Of a stretch of 64,000 bases of DNA, positions 30,713 through 43,400 are shown in pieces (the stretch's first letter is position 1; the number at the start of each line of letters is the position of its first letter). Both the position numbers and the translations under genes were made by a program. This DNA is from Paracamarosporium sp. OC-R06-R3. Lineage: Eukaryota; Ascomycota; Dothideomycetes; Pleosporales; Didymosphaeriaceae. The notes beneath the pieces were generated by a model that was not told the DNA's origin, did no database searches, and saw only the letters and a list, made by a program, of their open reading frames with translations. The stretch is taken from positions 558,001-622,000 of the forward strand of contig JACVRA010000073.1 of NCBI GenBank assembly GCA_019828545.1, written 5' to 3'.

Positions 30713-33700
30713 TTAGTGCAAGAGATTGCGCAAGGAAGGACTGGCACTAGCTCCCGTATTGACACGATCTAGCGGCGGCGGCGGCGGTGGCGGCGGCGCT
30801 GTGACTGCTGGAACGTCCCTCATAGGTGCGTCTCTTGAAGTTGGTGGGCCACCAGGTGCAGGGCTGCCGTGATGGAGAGGAGGATACGGCAACTGTGGTG
30901 GCGCATTATAAGGGCTCTCGGTAGAGCGTGACGTGTTGTGGCCATGTGCGTGGGTTGGCGAATACGGAACCCGAGGTGAATGCATGCCATTGACCATCAT
31001 CCCACCGTTGGTAAGATGTAGGGGTGGAGGCCCATTGTGATGATGAGGCGGTGGGTATGGCCCTCGCATAGGCGCAGGAGGAATATGAGAGTGCACCGGA
31101 GGTGCAGAATATGCTGGATATCCATTCGGTTGATGCACTGGATTGTATGGCGCATGGAACGGAGGGACATGGCCCATGGACCCCGGTGGTAGATGGCCAA
31201 TGCCATTGTGCAGGCCATGGGGTGGTGGTGGTCCCGGAGGTCCACCGTTATGCCAATGGGGTAAAGGGGGAGGCTGTTGCGGTGGCGGCGCCCAAGGCCC
31301 TCCAAGTGCAGGTGGTGGAGGTGGAGCCACAAATGGAACGGGAGGTGACCGCAACGGAAGCTGTTGGGCTTCCCGATGCACAGACGCTGACTGCTCTCGT
31401 TCCTCATGTTCATCAGATCCGTTCAGTTTTCTCCAGTGACACTTCTGACAAAGATACAAGGCAGGTGAAGAGATTCCAGCATCAGTTACTACTCGAAGTC
31501 GAGTCGACTGATCATGCGAAGCGACCGGTGGCGCATCTGTCATAGGGTGATCGACGCTGCCGTTGGTGGGTTGGAGGTGATCTGGATGTTGCTTTTGTTC
31601 CGACAACTGGCGAGAGCCGTTCTCTACTCCATTTGCTGCCAATGGGCCATCTGCCAGACGAATTCCGTTCTGCTCAGGGCGAACAGTCTCTTCTGCACTC
31701 CACCATCGAGGACTAGCGTTAATCTTGCATCGGATGCATTTCCGCTCTGGTTTGAGTATGTTCATTTCCGAAGGTTCTTCTTCTTTCATGACTAGTCCCG
31801 CGTTCGATGGGCGTCCGCGGGCAGAAACAGGAGTTTGTGCTGTAACAGTGGACGTGCGACGGTTGCCTTGTGCCGGAGCAGGCGCTGGGGGTACCACTCG
31901 TGTGGACTGGTCAACGAGATTAGCTTTACGCGCAGTGCCCGTGAGCGTAAGATCGGCTTGTTTGAACTCTCGAGCAAACAGTTGGAGAGCGGTCATGTCG
32001 GTGCCCTCTACTTCTTCATACATCGGATGGACAACGGTTTTGGGAGTGTGGTCCTTGCACCAAATCGCAGCCATCATTGTACCGGTTTCTCCATTGAGCG
32101 TAACTGTGGGAACAGCATCTCGTCGCGTGGCTTTGACAGGTGTCATGTCAAAGCCAAAAGTATAGCCCGCATGATGCGCACATCCAACGTGGAAATTGGC
32201 ATGGCATTGCTGGCATGTGACGCAGGCACCGTCGTTCGTCTTGCACAATTTGCACACTGCATCATACCGCAATGTAGGTGCACCGACACCCTCGACCATG
32301 TCGAGCCGGACCGCGCTACTAAACTTCGTTTCAGGGTGCCATAGAGCGCAGTAAACGTGGACCCAGTTGTTGTCGGCGGTGCGCTTCAGCGGCTCCCGGG
32401 GTACTACAGGCCTTCCTTTCTCTTGCTGTTTGCTGCGATATTCATCTTTAGCCTTCTCTACGAGCTCTTTCTCCAAACGCTCTTTCTCCCGCTCTCTGTC
32501 GGTCTTCTTCTTGTGTGAAACCTTGGGAGGCTCGTAGAGTTCAGGCTCAGTAGTACGTAGAGGACACAGGACGCACTCATAGTTCTGGTGGAGGTTAGCC
32601 GTGCGGTCATCGCGCCAAGTGGAACAATCACTCACATATGATACGCTTTCTTTTTTATCGTTTTTGCACGTGTCACAGTACCACTTGTTGGCCTGGCGCA
32701 TTTCTTCGATGCCATAACATGCCTTGTGGACGTTCATACGACAAGCAGCGCACTCCAATCGAACCCCTTCGGTTTGCCGACAAACAGCGCATGGCAACAC
32801 CCTAAGTCGTGGCTGTGCAGGAACAGGAGGTGGTGTTGGAGCTTTGGGTGGCGCGATGGCTTTCTCTTTCTCCTTTTTCTTAGAGGTCGATTCGGACAGT
32901 GGAGTAGAGGTGCCACTGTCAGCAGCTCCAATGGTGGCAGTCTTCTGCTTTTTCTTCGGTGGTTCCACTGTCGCTTGCACCGTAGCAGCCGGGGGCTCGG
33001 CATAGTCCGACATGCCATTCATTGGACCAGGGTCTGTAGTTGCAGCGTAGACCTCGCGTAGAAGCTCTTCGTCGAATCGTCGTTTCCAGGCCTTGCCGCC
33101 TCCCTGAGCGACCTTTCGTGCGATTTCTTCTGTGTTTTCCCATTTAACTGCATACTTCCGCCAGAGGTTTGCGCATCGTTGGCACAGTGCAACAACATAG
33201 CCGTTTGCTTTGTCTTTGCTTGTCCTGCCGTCTGCGCTTACTGTTTGTCCTGGCGCAGCACCTGGTGCTCGCCGCCACTGGCGCGAATGACGGTTGTTGC
33301 AGAATTTGCACTGGAAATTGCGCTTTCGCTGCACGGCTTTTCCGTTGTCGAAGGCAGAGTCATCCTGATCGTCGGCAATATCATCAAGGAGCCGAGTCTG
33401 CGGCGAATCGTTTTCGGTCTTCTTACTCTTACCCTTTCGGTTGCTATAAGACCCCCAGATCTCTTTGCCTTTTGGAGTTTTCTTCCACATGTAGTAGTAC
33501 CGTACAGCATCTCCATAATGCATTGTTTTGCTCGTGTGCAGACGAACGCTTCGAATCTCCGAGCCGAATTTGCTGACACCTTCGTTCCATTTCTTCTCTT
33601 CCTCTTTGGTCAACTCTGGCTCCTTTAAATCTTTCCGTTTGTCCAGCTTCTTGACTGCCTTCAAAGCTGCTTCGACGTCGTACTGATGTTTAGTCAGGAG

Positions 33701-36044
33701 GGCTAGGCACTTGGTGAGAAAATTCGTGGACCACGGCTCTACGCCAACATGACTCTTGGCGAAATCCTTGGCGCGTGTCATGTAAGCCTCGACCTGTTCA
33801 GGGGTGATGCTGGGTGCATTATCTTCGCCTCGAGTAGAATGGACACCTAGAGGTGGCATCTTGAATGTGAGTTCTGCAGTGCATTTAGAATCCTTGTTAG
33901 GGTAGTCTTCGCCTCGTCGAACGTAGCCCGGCGGCTCATCCATGACCCATTTCGGACGTTTTGCCTTTTCTGCCTTGTCTGCTTCGATGGCAGCAACGGT
34001 TTCCTTGGACAGCTTTGTATCCTTCTTGTGGCCCGCAGCTTTGACATAGCGCTTCTTGATCTCGGCTGGCTTTACCAGTTCCACAGGCCGCCCATGCCAA
34101 ACATTCACGTTCGCTTGATGTCGGGGTCCTAACCGAGAACTGGCCCGTGGATATATGGCCCGGTCATCATACTGCAGCGCATCTTCAACCCGACAGTGAA
34201 TGCCCAGGTAGCGCATGGGCCACATCTTTGCTAGTGCAATCTCAGCTTGAGTGCCAGGATGTAGGTCGACCTGCGTCTCGGAATCGTTGGGACTGGGAGC
34301 GGTCGTCTCTGCGTTCACTTCCTCTTCCTCCTCGTCAACCAACTCCTCCTCTTCTCCTTCATCATTCCCGGAACCTAACAATGGAGTTCGCCTAGCTTCG
34401 AGTTTCTTTTCTTGAGCTCTGCTGCAGGGACCACAAGCCCATGCGAATCCGCGCGACGGTTTCTTAAGCAAAGGCGGTCGAACGCAGTTCATATGATAGG
34501 TATTGCGACAGACGGCGCATTCCACGGAGTCATTACTAGAAGTGATCAGTGGTTTCGTATTTCGATGGGTCAAGCAGCACTCACGTTGCGCAGAACCCTA
34601 CACAGCGCTTGCATGATTTCACGGCGCTTGTGAGCTCCTTGACGCGACTGGTTTCGAGGCAAATGTACTTCCAGCGCTCGTCCAAGGCCTTCTTAACCTT
34701 GTCTGGAACGTTGATGACCTGCGAAGTAGGGATCACGTCGTACCATCGATGGATGAAGCGGTCAAAGACCTGGTTGAACCAGAAGCTGTCCTTGGTTTTC
34801 CGATAATCGTCCAGGTCATCGATTTCGCTACGATGCAAGATCTGACATTTGCCTCGCAGCGAGGTCAACGGACACAGGTCTGAATGCATCGTCGCGTACA
34901 CTAAGCGCGTGTCGTTGTTGTAGCGCTGCACATCCCGAGGGCGATAGAACCAATTCACGCGGAGCATCTCCACCTTTTTCAAGGGGTCGTTGTCGACGTG
35001 GATGAACTCCATGACCCGGCACAGGTAGTAAGGCTCCCCGGGTGGTTCGCACACGAGGTAGACTTGGTCTGCACAGCCAATCAGAAACGCGTCAAAGGAC
35101 AGGACGTGGCATGCACCGTGGAACACGGAACATGACTCGGCAGTGCAGGGTCATTACTTACCATTGACTGCCACGGTTTGGCCGTCGTCTGCGACCAGGC
35201 AGCCGTCCTGGAGCCGCGCGCCCGAGCTCTCGAAGCTGAGCATGTTGGTCTCCCGCGAGCTGCTGGCAGCCGTGGCCGCGTTCTGCGCGCGCCTCGCGGC
35301 TGGCTGGCTTGGCGCCGTTGCATTCGCGTGACCTGCGTTCGTAGCGTGACTTGCCGCATTTTTGCGCCGCTTTGGCTGCGGCTGCGGTTGCGGTGCCGGA
35401 GTGGCCGCTGGGCTGGCAGTGAAGGTCGAGGCTCCGGGCGTGTTGGCGTTCGGCGGAATGTCTTTAGGGTTGGGCCCGGAAGCGCCCCACGACGCATTGC
35501 CCTGGCCAGCGCCGGCACCCTTCTTTGCACCTGCACCGGCCGGCTGCCCACTCTCTGTAGCCGCAGAGCCACGCGATGGCGGGTCAGAGCCGGTTCCGTT
35601 GGTTGGGGCGGGCGCCATTTCAAAGTCCATTTCGACATCCTCTGCGTAGTTGACCCGCGACGTGCGCTCCGGGCGGTTGCGCGATCGCGTGCCATAGGGT
35701 GCTGCAGGCGTTTCCTTTGGTTCCTTTGGTTCCTTTGCAGGGGCATTTGAGGAGCTCGACGCAGTGGCACTCATAGGTTGCGACTGCAGTGCCTGGTCGG
35801 GAGGTGCGGGCGAGCCATTGGCCGTCCGGGTGGACTGGCCATCCTCGAGCGAGGATGCAGCTGCAGGCGTCGAAGTCCTGGTGGAGGCCTTGCTGGGCGG
35901 TTTCGACGGCGCCATGTCGTCTGGCGCGTTGGATCCCGAGGGGCTGTCGAGGTTGGAATCTTCAGGTCGCCGCGCGTCAGCGTTGGGCGGACTGTCGACT
36001 TTGGTAGACGGGACCTCGCCTTCCCCATTGCGAACATCGACCAT
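30713..36044 (-). CDS. SNT2: Chromatin protein SNT2 (BAH-PHD-SANT-ePHD-GATA fingers)
   Basis: Four exons (36044-35162, 35068-34585, 34535-32645, 32584-30713) give about 1709 residues. After a disordered Pro/Ala lead comes a BAH domain (DQVYLVCEPPGEPYYLCRVMEF), a PHD finger (ECAVCRNTYHMNCVRPPLL), an ELM2/SANT-like region (EEEKKWNEGVSKFGSEIRSV), a GATA-like finger (CKFCNNRHSRQWRRAPG..LCQRCANLWRKYA), an extended PHD (CAVCRQTEGVRLECAAC, WVHVYCALWHPETKF, HVGCAHHAGYTFG), a second GATA-like CIRCKINASPRWW..LCQKCHWRKL and a Pro/His-rich tail. SNT2 binds chromatin with Ecm5/Rpd3-type or Lid2-type complexes and controls stress genes; it affects virulence in several plant pathogens. The 60-nt intron 32585-32644 has no stop and is a multiple of three, so simple translation would retain it. 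Confidence 0.9.
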
Positions 36045-39000
36045 GGCGAAGAAGCCAGTGCAAGCGGGATCTGGCTTGGGAGACGCGCTGGGTGGACAGC
36101 ACGGGCGCCTCTAGGACGGGGCGCAAGCCGTCGTGGCGGCAGGTGGTGAAGGGCTCCCGCAGAGGCGAATATCAAGGCAGCATGGAAGGCCCAGAAAGTG
36201 CATACATGCGGGTCGACGAGGTCAGGAACTCGAAAACGGCAGGACCAAAAGTGCAGGCTGGGCGGGGGGGACGGCCGGTGATGGAACACGGAACCAGATT
36301 AGTATGGGCAGAGGGACCAGAGGAGGGCGGGCGTGCAAGGGGGATTTGGGAGGTGAGAGGAGGATAGTTGACGACGGATGGGGACGCGGGAGAGAAGAAG
36401 TCGGGCGCAGACGATCGCCCGCCCATGCCGGTCCTACTCACGCCAAGGCATTCGACCATGCTGATTACCGGAGCCCTCTCGAGAAGCATCCCTGCCGCGT
36501 GAGGGCGAATCGTGTGCCCAAGGGCTTTTTGATCAGCAGTGCCTGCCTGCTGTTCCCAGAGTGCGTGCAGCATTTGCGCCGCCCCGTGCTGCAGCCCCCG
36601 GCATGCATTTTGCGTGGTGCGGCGAGTTCGTTATATCATACATGGCCATCGGCTAGCTGCCCTTTGGTCTTGGGCCCAGCTGCGCCGCGACCTAGCACCT
36701 ACGACGGCGCTGCTGCTCGTCGAGGGCATGGGGGCTCTGGGCTCTGTTCTGCTTCTGCATCACGTCTGGGGCTGCCATGCTGCTCTGCCGCCGCCGACTG
36801 CTTCCCCAGCATGCCCCCATCCACCAACACAGCAGCGGGGTGGCAGTCCCAGATGCACATAGTCCCAATGGCACCCTCTGCGAGATGGATCGGAATGGAA
36901 CATGGGCACTGAGGCGCTGTTCTGGCCGAGGCTGGCGGCGACGGCATGCATCGAGCGGGCTCCTGGCGCGCTGGACCCTCTGAGAGGAGCTTGAGCATCC
37001 TCTCTGGCTGCACGACGGGAGCAAACATGGATGGAGCAGGCGCACCGACCAGTCAACGGCGATGGATGGAGGCGACAAGGCCAGTGAATGATGAAGGTCG
37101 AGCGGACTAAGCCGCGTTGGTCTCTCCAAGCGAGCCCAGCGTCGAGACCCTGGCAAATCTCGACACTCCATCAACGTCGCTGTTGAGAACAAAGACGGCA
37201 CGGCCAGGTGGTGGCATCCAATGCCCATGGCCGTCAAGCGAATCCTCCACGAAGCACCCGCGATGCACGCTCGCACGACTCGAGCCTTCCTGGCCTTGCC
37301 ACGCGCCGGGCCTGATTTTGGCTGTGTCTCACTGCACCGGCGGAGCAGCCAACCGCAACCCCCCAGGCGCACAGCAGCAGCCTGAGACGACTCCCGGCTG
37401 CCGCAATTGCGGCTTTTCGTCGCTATCTCGGGCCAGCCTCGCACCAACTGCTTGCACCCCCCGTCCAGCTGCTCAGACGGCCCGACCTGGCTGTTTCCCA
37501 CCGGTTCCTCTTCTGCTGCGGGCCTCCCCCGTCGTCGTCTCGGGGCTGCCCTTCACGTGCGCTGGCTGCCCACGACGGCCAGCAAAATCCTGACGTCCAA
37601 GTCCCCCTGCGGCTGGCCAAGCGCGGGCCTGCCCTAGGGCTGCGAACAAAAGGGCCCGCGCATCGTACTGCCAGCCTGGGTCCAAGTCCCAACGGAGAAA
37701 CTAGGCGTATTACGAGCGCCCACTGCCGCTCGCGCATGTCGTCCCCCACAGACCAAATCGTCATCTGTGATTTGCTGCGGGCGCCTAGTGCCGCTTAACT
37801 CGTTTCGATGCGCCGGAAACGCTTAAATGACCTCTCGCCAAGCCTTCGCAACGCCGCCCGTGGTAGCATGCGCCCACACTGCCACCCATCCGCGCTGTTG
37901 CAGCCCTCTTCTGCCCTGTCGATCCTTTGTGATAAGGCCGTGTTGCGGGACGTTTTTCATTGTTCCAGAGTGGCGGGTATTGCTCCCATGCTACCTCTCT
38001 ACCCTTCCGTGTTATCGGTCTTACCCCAACCGTGGTACACCGCGCGGTAGCAGCAGGATAGAAGCGCTCCAATGCTTCGCGCTTCAATCGAATCCGATGC
38101 CGACTAGATGAACGCTGTATTTACTGCAGTACTGCAAGATTTTGGCACCCTGAAGTCTCGAGTCCTCCTCGTCGCCATCAACTGGAACCGACGTCACATA
38201 AAGGCGAAACCTGTTCCACATTTGCGTTTGTTCGGGTCGGTAGGGTCCGCATCTTTGAAGGCAGTAACCAGACTGTAGATCAGTGCCCAGCGATTCCACG
38301 TGAAAAGACGCCGCCGAACACCGTTACTAGTGTAGTTACGATACCCACCCTGCCGCTCAACTATACAGCAGCAACGTCGAAACACACAACGCCTTTCCAA
38401 CAGTCGGTTCCAACAAGTAGTTGGTCTCTACATCTTGGGGCAAATCAGACATGGTCACCTCGCTGGATTGCCCTCTTGAGTTTGTACCCCACGACACTTT
38501 GAAATACAAGCAGTTAACGCAACCCAACACCTAACCATGATGCAGCAGCGTTCCCTCAAATAATCATACATCGCCTGTTGCCTGCTTCCGGATTGAATCT
38601 CTTCACACGATAAAGAACTAGAAAAAAAAAAAAAAAAAACTTGCTCACGTGCACCGGCTTCCTTGCATGGGAATATAGCACGTGAGAAACGATTGACTAT
38701 GCTTGTAGACTAAGAGTTGTATTTCAACTCACTGTGATATATCGTCGGCGAAATACACCTAAAAGCTCATCAACAAACAGTGCATTCATTTCAAGGAGGT
38801 CCCCTTTCTCTGGAGAGGCAAGCGTCAATATACGCTTTAGGTGAAACGACCGAGGCCAAGGAGCGGTAACGAAACATGTAACCAATTACGTCTGTGCGAA
38901 TATTATTCAAGACTATTGACTCGAATCGACGATGCGCAATGCAATTAAACGAATCTACAGCTACACTCCGTGTGTTCCCACACGATCCTTATGACGTTTC

Positions 39001-39154
39001 TAACCAAAGCGTATTAGGTTTTTGATTATACACGGAAACCGACCCCAATTATCCACCCCGGACACGGCTCGGCGTCGTGTTCTTGCGCATGGCAACGACA
39101 CAGTCCTTCTCTTCTGGCGCTGGACATTCCCCTCGTGAGGCAGTAATCTACTGC
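36045..39154. other. 3.1 kb gene-free stretch, first half GC-rich
   Basis: From 36045 to about 37700 the sequence is GC-rich and gives long but meaningless open frames on both strands. Beyond 38100 it becomes AT-richer and carries an A18 run (38622-38639) and paired CACGTG sites. The part next to SNT2 is likely its promoter and long leader. No gene, tRNA or transposon could be supported. Confidence 0.5.
38644..38686. promoter_or_regulatory. Inverted pair of CACGTG E-boxes
   Basis: CTCACGTGC (38644-38652) and its exact reverse complement GCACGTGAG (38678-38686) flank a 25-nt spacer, beside an A18 tract. CACGTG is the core site of bHLH factors, including the Cbf1/centromere-factor type. No adjacent gene start is close. 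Confidence 0.45.
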
Positions 39155-39803
39155 TTACAAAGCGAAGATGGCCATGAGGCCAGCAAGACCCGCACCAGCC
39201 ATCTTCACGGAGTTGGCGTTAGCAGCACCGGCAGTCTCGCTGGTCTCAGCGGCAGAGCCAGTGGGGGATCCGGAAGAGCCGCCGGAGCTGGTAGCAGACT
39301 CGGCTCCAGAGCGAGCAGAAGAGGCGACTGTCGGCAATGATCAGCTCTGATTACGCTTACTTAGTATCGAGATCGAACTTACCTGAAGAGGCGGCAGAGC
39401 CGGCAGCGCTGGTCGCACTGGCAGCAGCACTGGTGGCAGCGGAGGCGGCAGCAGAAGCGGAGCCACCAGCAGCGCCCTGGAAGTCGGTCTGAGAGCTGGG
39501 GAAGAGGCTGGCGAAGCAGTCGGCCTGGCACTTGGCGTATGCCTGAGTGTCCGAAGGGGAACCATCTCCCTGGTCGCACTTCGCAGCGCACTCGTTGGTC
39601 TCAACGGCCTGGGAGGAGTTGGGGCGCGCGTTGCCCATGCACGCGGCCTGGCAGGTCACGTCGCCTGCATCGCAGTCGAGAATGCAGCTGACCTGCGGGG
39701 TAAGGCTGGCGGAGGCGGTGGGAGCGCTGGTGATGGAGGCGGACTCCTGGGGCAAGGCGAGGACGCCGGCGGCGAAGGCGAGGACGGCAATAGAGTACTT
39801 CAT
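39155..39803 (-). CDS. Cys-rich GPI-anchored surface protein
   Basis: Two exons (39803-39383, 39327-39155; intron GTAAGT..GACAG) give 197 residues. MKYSIAVLAFAAGVLA is a signal peptide. The mature domain has eight Cys in two similar halves (SCILDCDAGDVTCQAACMG and ECAAKCDQGDG..YAKCQADCFASLF), which suggests an internal duplication and four disulfides. An Ala/Ser/Gly/Thr-rich linker leads to a C-terminal hydrophobic segment (KMAGAGLAGLMAIFAL) after small residues, a standard GPI signal. The spacing does not match CFEM. Such proteins are common on hyphal walls; the role is unknown. A TATATA lies at 39885-39890, about 80 bp upstream of the ATG. Codon use is strongly C-ending. Confidence 0.82.
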
Positions 39804-40434
39804 GGTGATGATGTTGATTAAGCTGAAAGCAACGGCGCGTAGATTGTGAGGACGAGACGTCGAGATGCTGTGTAAATTAAGTAGTATATAGAGTACGAGC
39901 GAGCGTATGAATTAGTAAACAAGCGAACAAAAGCGAGTGTATTGGTGAATGTTGGGAAGAAAGGAAAGTTCGGGTCGGAGGCAGGGCGGGTTTAATATTG
40001 GCTCGCCTCAGGGGCGGCTCGTTTTCCATAATATTGGTTCGATGGCCTAACCGTCCCAGGACTAGCCGCGTCCCGTGGCGTCATTAGATTTGCTTGGTTT
40101 CATGCACTCCGGGTTTTGCTACGAGAATCAATGTTTCTGCTGCCTAACCTGTTCGGGAAGCCGAGCTCATTAACCTGCAACCGTTGTGATTAACACTCCA
40201 CATTTTCGTTATTCATCTGATGTGTCTTGACACCCCTTTGAAAATTCCAGCCTGCGCGGCGGTTCGCCTTTCCCGCCGTATAGCCATTTGTGGGGACGCA
40301 CGGTTGCAGCTTCCGATCAGCGCCACTAGCGCTCGGGCCGTCGGCGCGTCTGCGTCACATGGGCACGCGTTGCAAACTTGCCGACACGTCCAGGACGCGA
40401 CTACAGCGCAACCGCCGCAACGTTTTGCGACGGC
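39804..40434. other. Divergent promoter region
   Basis: Lies between the divergent GPI-protein gene and MPH1. TATATA at 39885-39890 serves the minus-strand gene by position. No gene seen. Confidence 0.5.
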
Positions 40435-43400
40435 ATGGACAGCGACGACGACTTCGGCGATGATTTCGATGATACTGCGTTTCTCGAGGCCGCAACGCAG
40501 GCAGAAAAGGAAAATGCGCCTGCATCGCCACGGCCGCTCAAGCGGCGAAAGATTGATCTCCCAAATGAAAGGACCCGACCAACACCGCCAAGAAGACAAT
40601 CTCGAAAACAAGCTCCCAATCCTTTTATGAGCTCTGATGAGGATGATGACGTCGAGGAGAGCGACGAGTATGCTCCAGGGGCCGCCCGCAGAAAAGGCAC
40701 ATCAGCTGAGCATGAGGAGAGCGACGATTCTACCGCACCAACTTCTATTGCCTCAACAACCCGGAAGAAGCGAGCGCGATCAAGAAAACAGGACTGTGAA
40801 AATGATCGCGAGAGTGAATCTCCTCGCAAGGAGGGCGTCGCAGAGAAGCGGAAAAACAGAATCCATCAACCTTCAGTTGTTCGTGACTTGGCGGACGTTT
40901 TCTTAACGCAGCCGCCGCGCGAGGCATCTCCACCTTGGTTGCCGCGGGGAGCAATATGGCAGAAGCCATCTATCAGCATTGGTGTACACAAGGCTGTCGC
41001 TCCCAGTGCTAATAAGCCTATTGCTTCAGATGCTCTGAATATCATGCCTGGTAGGCAGTCTATAGCATCGAGGCCCGTGTCACAGGACTCGAGACGGCCA
41101 GAGTCAGTCTCACCTACAAAGCCCACAGAATCACCCAAACTTCCGACCGTAAACGGGACCTCAGCGCAGTTCGATCTCACACAAGAATTAGCCGATTTGC
41201 CTTCGGATGCGTTTGCATCGTCCTCATCTTCGCCTCAAAAACATGACGATGTTGTACTTGTTTCCGAAAGGCGGACCCGGGTAGTAGCACCGCAGACTGG
41301 ACTCAGGCAGACCACCTTGTTCGGTCGCGATACCGTCCATGGCCAGATACCACAATCGCAAGCCAACAAACGTTACAGCTTTATTGTCGACCAAAAAGAA
41401 GAACCACCTACACATCACAAGCTCGACCCGGAAGCAATCAAAACGTGGGTCTATCCTACTAATTTGGGTACTATTCGAGACTATCAATATAACATTGTTG
41501 CTCGAGGACTTTTTCACAATCTTCTGGTAGCTCTGCCGACTGGTCTTGGAAAGACCTTTATTGCAGCGACCATCATGCTGAACTGGTTCCGGTGGACGAC
41601 CGAAGCGCAAATCGTTTTCGTGGCTCCTACTAAACCACTAGTTGCCCAGCAGATAGACGCCTGCTTCCACACTTGTGGCATACCCCGTTCGTGTACTACT
41701 ATGCTCATTGGCGGTGTCGCTCAAGCGGTTCGCGCAGAAGAATGGGCTAGCAAGAGGGTTTTCTTCATGACTCCCCAAACATTACTCAATGATCTCAAAC
41801 TTGGCTGCGCAGATCCCAAAAAGATCGTATTGCTTGTTGTCGACGAGGCGCATCGTGCGACCGGTGCATACGCCTACGTGGAGGTTGTGAGCTTCCTGCG
41901 CCGTTTCAACAACAGCTTCCGTGTTCTTGCTCTCACGGCAACACCAGGTGCCGACGTCGAGTCTGTGCAAAAGGTCATCGACGGGTTGGACATCTCTCGT
42001 GTAGAGATCCGGACTGAACGTTCACTCGATATTGTCAAATATATATACGGTCGGAGGGTCGAAAAACACGTTTTCAGTAATAGCGACGAAATGCAAATGT
42101 GCATGGATCTATACAAACAAGCACTACAGCCAACAGTTAACAAGGTGGCTGGTCTGAATGCATTCTACTCAAACGATCCCTTAGACATCACACCGTTCGG
42201 AGTGATGAACGCTCGCAAGAGATGGGCGCAAGAAGCCGGTCAGCGTGCAAACCCAGCACAGAAGGGTATGGTCAACAGTGTCTTTACGATTCTCGGATCC
42301 ATCTCACAAGGGATGGAGCTCCTCAAATTCCATGGTATCGGCCCTTTTTACGTTAAGATGAAAGAATTCAAGGACTCTCAAATGCAAAGCAAATCAAAGA
42401 TCAAAGACAGTATTTGCAACAGCGATGCATTCAAAAAGCTCATGACCAGGCTCCAAACGTGGACGAGCAACGAGGACTTTGTCGGTCACCCTAAGATGGA
42501 GTTTCTCCAACAGGCCATCTTAGAACACTTTGCGAATGCTGAAGATGGGACGGGTACTGATACTAGTGCTACACAAACACGCATCATGGTCTTTGCACAC
42601 TTTCGGGATAGTGCGGAAGAGATTGTGCGTGTTCTCCGAAGGCATCAACCAATGATTCGTCCTCGTGTTTTTGTCGGTCAATCATCGGGCAAGAATTCTG
42701 AAGGCATGAATCAGAAAGAACAACTCCAAGTCATCGAGAAGTTCAAGGCAGGCATTTTCAACACACTTGTCGCAACGTCGATTGGCGAGGAAGGCCTCGA
42801 CATTGGCGATCTTGATCTCATCATTCTATACGATTCTAAAGCCTCTCCCATACGAATGTTGCAAAGAATGGGTCGAACTGGACGCAAGCGCGAAGGTAAA
42901 GTCATCTTCTTGCAGATGGAAGGTAAAGAGGAGAACGACGCAAATAAGGCAAAAGATAGCTACGAGACGATGCAAGAGCTCATTGCCGAAGGCTCAAGAT
43001 TTAACTTTCACGATGACATCTCTCGCAGGATAATACCTCGGGATGTCCAGCCGGTCGTGGAAAGACGCACTGTCGATATCCCGCTCGAGAACTCTCAATC
43101 AGACTGGCTCCCGGAACCAAGAAACAAGCGTGGAAAAGCTTTGAAGAAACCACCAAAGAAGTTCCATATGCCTGACGGTGTTCTCACTGGTTTCGTCACT
43201 GCTGGGCGCATGGATGAAGAAATCGTACCCAAAAGCCGAACCAAAAAGGCCCCGCGAGTATACTCAAGCGAGGAAGTTCTGGAACTGCCACCCTTGGAAA
43301 GTGTGTACCTGAACGAAAAGTCGTTTCAAGACCTCCAACAACGTTATGTTAGTGTCTTTGAAGAAGACGATGACTCCATAAGCGCGTTGAACTTGCGAGC

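Noticed and set aside
36692..37501. 270-codon minus-strand frame upstream of SNT2
   Set aside because: High GC makes long chance frames on both strands here; translation is Arg/Cys/Ser noise without a fold.
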